Under the pieces are notes generated by a model. The model did no database searches, was not told the origin of the DNA, and worked only from the letters and a program-made list of their open reading frames with translations. A stretch of 10,000 nt of DNA, from contig CM018895.1 in assembly GCA_009663005.1 (NCBI GenBank), forward strand, positions 586,286-596,285, read 5' to 3'. Positions 7,421 to 10,000 of this stretch are shown here, in pieces; position 1 is the stretch's first letter, and every line of letters begins with the position of its first letter. The position numbers and the translations under genes are program-made. The stretch comes from Actinidia chinensis (lineage: Eukaryota > Streptophyta > Magnoliopsida > Ericales > Actinidiaceae).

Positions 7421-8546
7421 TTATCCCTCTGCGTGCATGCCAACTGAATGACCCACCTGCCACACCGATAATGTAGGTGGCCCCTGACTAGTGATTGTCC
7501 TTGTGCCTGGATATGAGATTGTCCCCTTGCGTTTGTGCTGCCACTGCTGACCCTTCCGAGGGCAGTCCACTATACGATGACCCGGTTGTTGACAACCAAA
7601 ACAAACTCGGCCCTCCCCGAGTGGAGTTGGCAATGATACAATAGAAGTGGCGGGTAAAGACCTCGTAGGACGTATGATGTGTGCAATATAATTCCTTGCT
7701 CTTAAAAGAACGCCCTGCAATTGGTGCTAGTTCCCTCACGTTGTGACTTAGGATTTGAATTTTCCTGCCATTCAAAGCTCCTCGATGGCTGCGCCGCGCT
7801 AACCATAGTCGAGTAAAACTTTGATCAAAACTCCCGGCAATCTTATTCATTATGGACGGCCTAAGCCGCGCATAACACGTTTTGCTTTCTCCCTTTCCGT
7901 GATACAAATGCTTTGGCAACCCTTGACAAGCTAGTAAACTTGGCCCTCATATTGAGACACCGTCATGCTCCCTTGAACCAAATAATAAATCCATTCTCAA
8001 TGCTCCTTAGCCGTAATCAGAAAACTGATCTAGGAAAGCATCTGAAAGGCTCCCACTTCTTTTGATACCATTCCTCCATGGTATTCCACCATTGAAGGAT
8101 CCCCCTGCAGTGATAGGATGCAAACAACACCCGCAACTCTTCCCATTACTAAGATTGTTATCCAGCGCTCTTGTGACTTGTTCGAGCCAATCTTCCGCAA
8201 CTAACGGATCGGTTCTCCTGAAGTGGAGGTCGTAGTTGAAGGAAGGCCTTCATGGGCTGTGGTAGCCCTATTTTCTGTCGCTCTAATCGGCACTTGCATA
8301 GTTTGCAACAGTTTTTTCACACGTGATCTCAATGGCGTGAACACTCCTTGCAAAATCGACGCCACCCAAAACCGTAGGTGGAAAACGTCTAACATTCCCT
8401 TTAGGAGCATTGCCCTTCCTCCCATCACTGAACTCTGGTGATCATCTCCTTCATCGAGGATTCCTACGAGCCCAGCGTGGTCCACGTGCCCCACGAGCTC
8501 CCGTAAGTGAACTTCGCCACTACATTCGCGTTGCGTTTGGTGGCAT
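7421..8546 (-). pseudogene. gag: gag (capsid/nucleocapsid region), frameshifted
   Basis: Gag forms the virus-like particle and binds element RNA. A plausible start is the ATG at 8546 (MPPNAT...), the usual MPP opening of this clade's Gag, but the raw frame stops after eight codons. An Arg/Gly-rich stretch follows in another frame (GARGARGPRWARRNPR near 8491). The retrotransposon Gag core is clear at 8210-8157 (DPLVAEDWLEQVTRALDN), then LQGDPSM near 8110-8090 in another frame, and further fragments to about 7780. A CCHC knuckle follows near 7600 and a Gln-rich linker leads to the protease. At least five frame changes are needed to follow the domain, so no functional Gag is encoded as read. gag and pol probably formed one reading frame, as is common in this clade. 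Confidence 0.85.
7562..7603 (-). other. CCHC zinc knuckle of Gag nucleocapsid
   Basis: One open minus-strand frame encodes CFGCQQPGHRIVDC, an exact C-X2-C-X4-H-X4-C zinc knuckle, followed by basic residues (PRKGQQWQHKRK). In retroelement Gag this module binds nucleic acid and helps package RNA. All four metal ligands are intact, unlike the enzyme active sites further along. Confidence 0.93.
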
Positions 8547-8758
8547 GTTACACAATGCCACAAAAAAAGCACTAAGATAATCATATTCACTTATGTTAAG
8601 TCAAAATATTGTTCATACCATAAGCAAATTCAATAACAGGTAGTATGTATGTCATTTATCACAAACCATAGATAGCACCTAACGTTACTATCTTCAATTA
8701 CTTAGACGTTAACCTAACGTGGTCAACCACCCCCGGCTCATAGTTATTCGAACCTAGA
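8547..8758 (-). other. Retrotransposon 5' leader between primer-binding site and gag
   Basis: About 210 bases between the primer-binding site and the first plausible gag ATG, without a coherent reading frame. By position this is the untranslated leader that would carry RNA packaging signals. No specific packaging motif can be recognised. Confidence 0.6.
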
Positions 8759-8770
8759 GCTCTGATACCA
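8759..8770 (-). promoter_or_regulatory. Primer-binding site, initiator tRNA-Met
   Basis: The minus strand reads TGGTATCAGAGC immediately after the CA end of the 5' LTR, with no spacer. This 12-base stretch is complementary to the 3' end of plant initiator tRNA-Met, the usual primer for minus-strand DNA synthesis in plant chromoviruses. The next base departs from the tRNA complement. The site fixes the LTR boundary and the element's orientation. Confidence 0.93.
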
Positions 8771-10000
8771 TGTTGCACGCCCGGTCAAATCAAGACTCGG
8801 CCCATGTAAGCAAAGTAACGCACATGAGACAAAAGTCAAACACAATAAATGACAAACACATTGTCCGTACATCGAGTGCGGAATATTAAACACATAATTA
8901 CATTTTTAATATGTTATCAAAAGTAAACAGCATAACTGGCTCCACATGCCTCAAGAATCAGGATACTATCGGTACCTGAAAATCATTTTTATAGTAAAAG
9001 TGAGTTACACTTGAAAAGATTAACAATGGATGATGCTTCAAGCCAAAACCATGTTTACATAACTATACTATGAAAAACATGATTCAATAAAGTATGCTTC
9101 ATTTATATCAACATATACTTTGATTTCAACCCGTGATTTCTCAAATTCAACAGGTTCCCAAAAATTCATCTTCTCCACAAGGTTTACTCAAATAAGTAGA
9201 ATGACACAATAAATCAATTCCTAATCAATCTTATTTATGCACTCAGCACGTTAGACACCACCCTGTCCATTTCCCGGACTTTCACCGTGGGCCTAGGACA
9301 TCCCTCCGTATTGGTGCCACTAGGACTTTCATTTGTCAACTTCCGGACTTTCACCGTGGGCTATGACATTCCTCCGTATCGTTGCCATCTAGGACTTTAT
9401 TTGTAACTTCCCGGGACTTTCCCGTGGGCTATGACATTCCCTTCTGTACAGTGCCAGCTATGACTTTCATTCTTGTCAAACTCCCGGACTTCACCGTGGG
9501 ATGACATCCCTCGTATCGTTGCCATATAGGACTTTCATTTTTGTTCACTTCCGGACTTTCCCGTGGGCTATGACCATTCCCTCCGTATCGTTGCCATCTA
9601 GGACTTTATTTGGGCTTAAGCTAAGCAATCTAAATTCTGGTATTTTAGAGTTCCTGCTACCAAAATTCTCATTTCTCAATTCCAAATTCCTTTATAAACC
9701 CAAGTCATGTCTTTTTGAAATTTTTTTATTATTATTATTTAACAATCACTTTCACTATAGACATAAAAATCACCTTAGCAATCAATTTTTTCAATGTAAA
9801 CACAACATAATTCATTTAAAGAGGACAATTTCAATGAATTAATGCAATTATTTTCATAGGCATTTATGAATATTAATTTGACAAAATCTGATATTAAATT
9901 AAAATAATTTCAAATACAATTTCCCACATTTATATCTTCAATTTTCGCATAAAAAATAAATTATGACTCATCAAAACTAATTTTTTCATTTCAAGTTAAT
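8771..10000 (-). repeat. 5' LTR (partial, runs off the window)
   Basis: The + strand begins TGTTGCACGCCC directly after the primer-binding site and follows the left LTR collinearly up to the window end. The last bases (ATTTCAAGTTAAT) correspond to about 3180-3192 of the 3' LTR. The promoter-bearing U3 end of this LTR, by analogy about 640 bases, is therefore missing from the window. Compared with the 3' LTR there are many substitutions and many one- to three-base indels, more than expected for a very young insertion unless read errors contribute. Confidence 0.88.
9269..9612. repeat. Tandem array of five ~70-bp units in the 5' LTR
   Basis: Units start at about 9270, 9340, 9407, 9481 and 9547, with the same consensus as the array in the other LTR. 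Unit 1 has ATTGG where later units have ATCGT, as in unit 1 of the 3' LTR (ATTGT). Unit 3 carries the GTACAGT...CTATGAC variant also found in unit 3 of the 3' LTR. The arrays are therefore orthologous unit by unit. Confidence 0.92.

Larger units (their letters stand above)
1977..10000 (-). mobile_element. Ty3/gypsy chromovirus LTR retrotransposon (Tekay/Del-like), degenerate, 5' LTR truncated by window edge
   Basis: Two long direct repeats (1977-3832 and 8771 to the window end) flank about 4.9 kb that holds, on the minus strand, a leader with a tRNA-iMet primer-binding site, gag with a CCHC knuckle, protease, RT, RNase H, integrase and a chromodomain, then a polypurine tract. Integrase after RT/RNase H is the Ty3/gypsy order (copia has integrase before RT), and the C-terminal chromodomain marks the chromovirus branch. 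I infer the Tekay/Del clade from the domain motifs, long LTRs and a coding end that abuts the polypurine tract; a tree of RT would be needed to be certain. No envelope-like gene is visible. All coding domains carry frameshifts, so the copy is non-autonomous as read. Its full length is probably near 8.7 kb. Confidence 0.93.

Noticed and set aside
8223..8441. 72-codon plus-strand open frame with a hydrophobic start
   Set aside because: It is antisense to gag, just upstream of the clear DPLVAEDWLEQ motif on the minus strand.
8757..8770. Possible tRNA gene end (GCTCTGATACCA on the plus strand)
   Set aside because: Only the 3' terminal bases match initiator tRNA-Met, no cloverleaf precedes them, and an encoded CCA is not expected in plant nuclear tRNA genes. 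It is the primer-binding site.

Overview
The window looks like plant nuclear DNA. It is AT-rich, no long open reading frame survives intact, and most of it is one LTR retrotransposon of the Ty3/gypsy chromovirus type (Tekay/Del-like) lying on the minus strand. The host species cannot be named from the sequence. Two signals point to a plant: a primer-binding site complementary to plant initiator tRNA-Met, and a chromovirus domain order ending in a chromodomain next to the polypurine tract.

Layout on the + strand: 1-1030 is AT-rich flank without a recognisable gene. About 1030-1740 is more GC-rich and looks like a degenerate LTR from a second, older element, also on the minus strand. 1740-1976 is AT-rich flank. 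1977-3832 is the 3' LTR of the main element. 3834-3845 is the polypurine tract. 3843-8546 is the decayed gag-pol region on the minus strand. 8547-8758 is the leader. 8759-8770 is the primer-binding site. 8771-10000 is the 5' LTR, cut by the window edge. From the 3' LTR length, roughly 600-650 bases of the 5' LTR should lie beyond the window.

Read 5' to 3' on the minus strand, the domains are: Gag capsid region, CCHC zinc knuckle, aspartic protease, reverse transcriptase, RNase H, integrase (zinc-binding, core and GPY/F-like C-terminal parts) and a C-terminal chromodomain. In a working element these make one Gag-Pol polyprotein that packages RNA, copies it from the tRNA-Met primer and inserts the cDNA, with the chromodomain steering insertion to certain chromatin. 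Here every domain is broken by frameshifts, the protease catalytic Asp reads as Tyr, and the RT and integrase active sites are disrupted, so this copy is not autonomous as read.

The most distinctive feature is an array of five units of about 70 bp inside each LTR. The two arrays have the same unit count and share unit-specific variants, so the array predates this insertion. The two LTRs, and gag-pol, differ by many single-base insertions and deletions, often in base runs. That leaves open whether the damage is biological or comes from an unpolished long-read assembly. I found no host gene, RNA gene, CRISPR array or clearly novel system.
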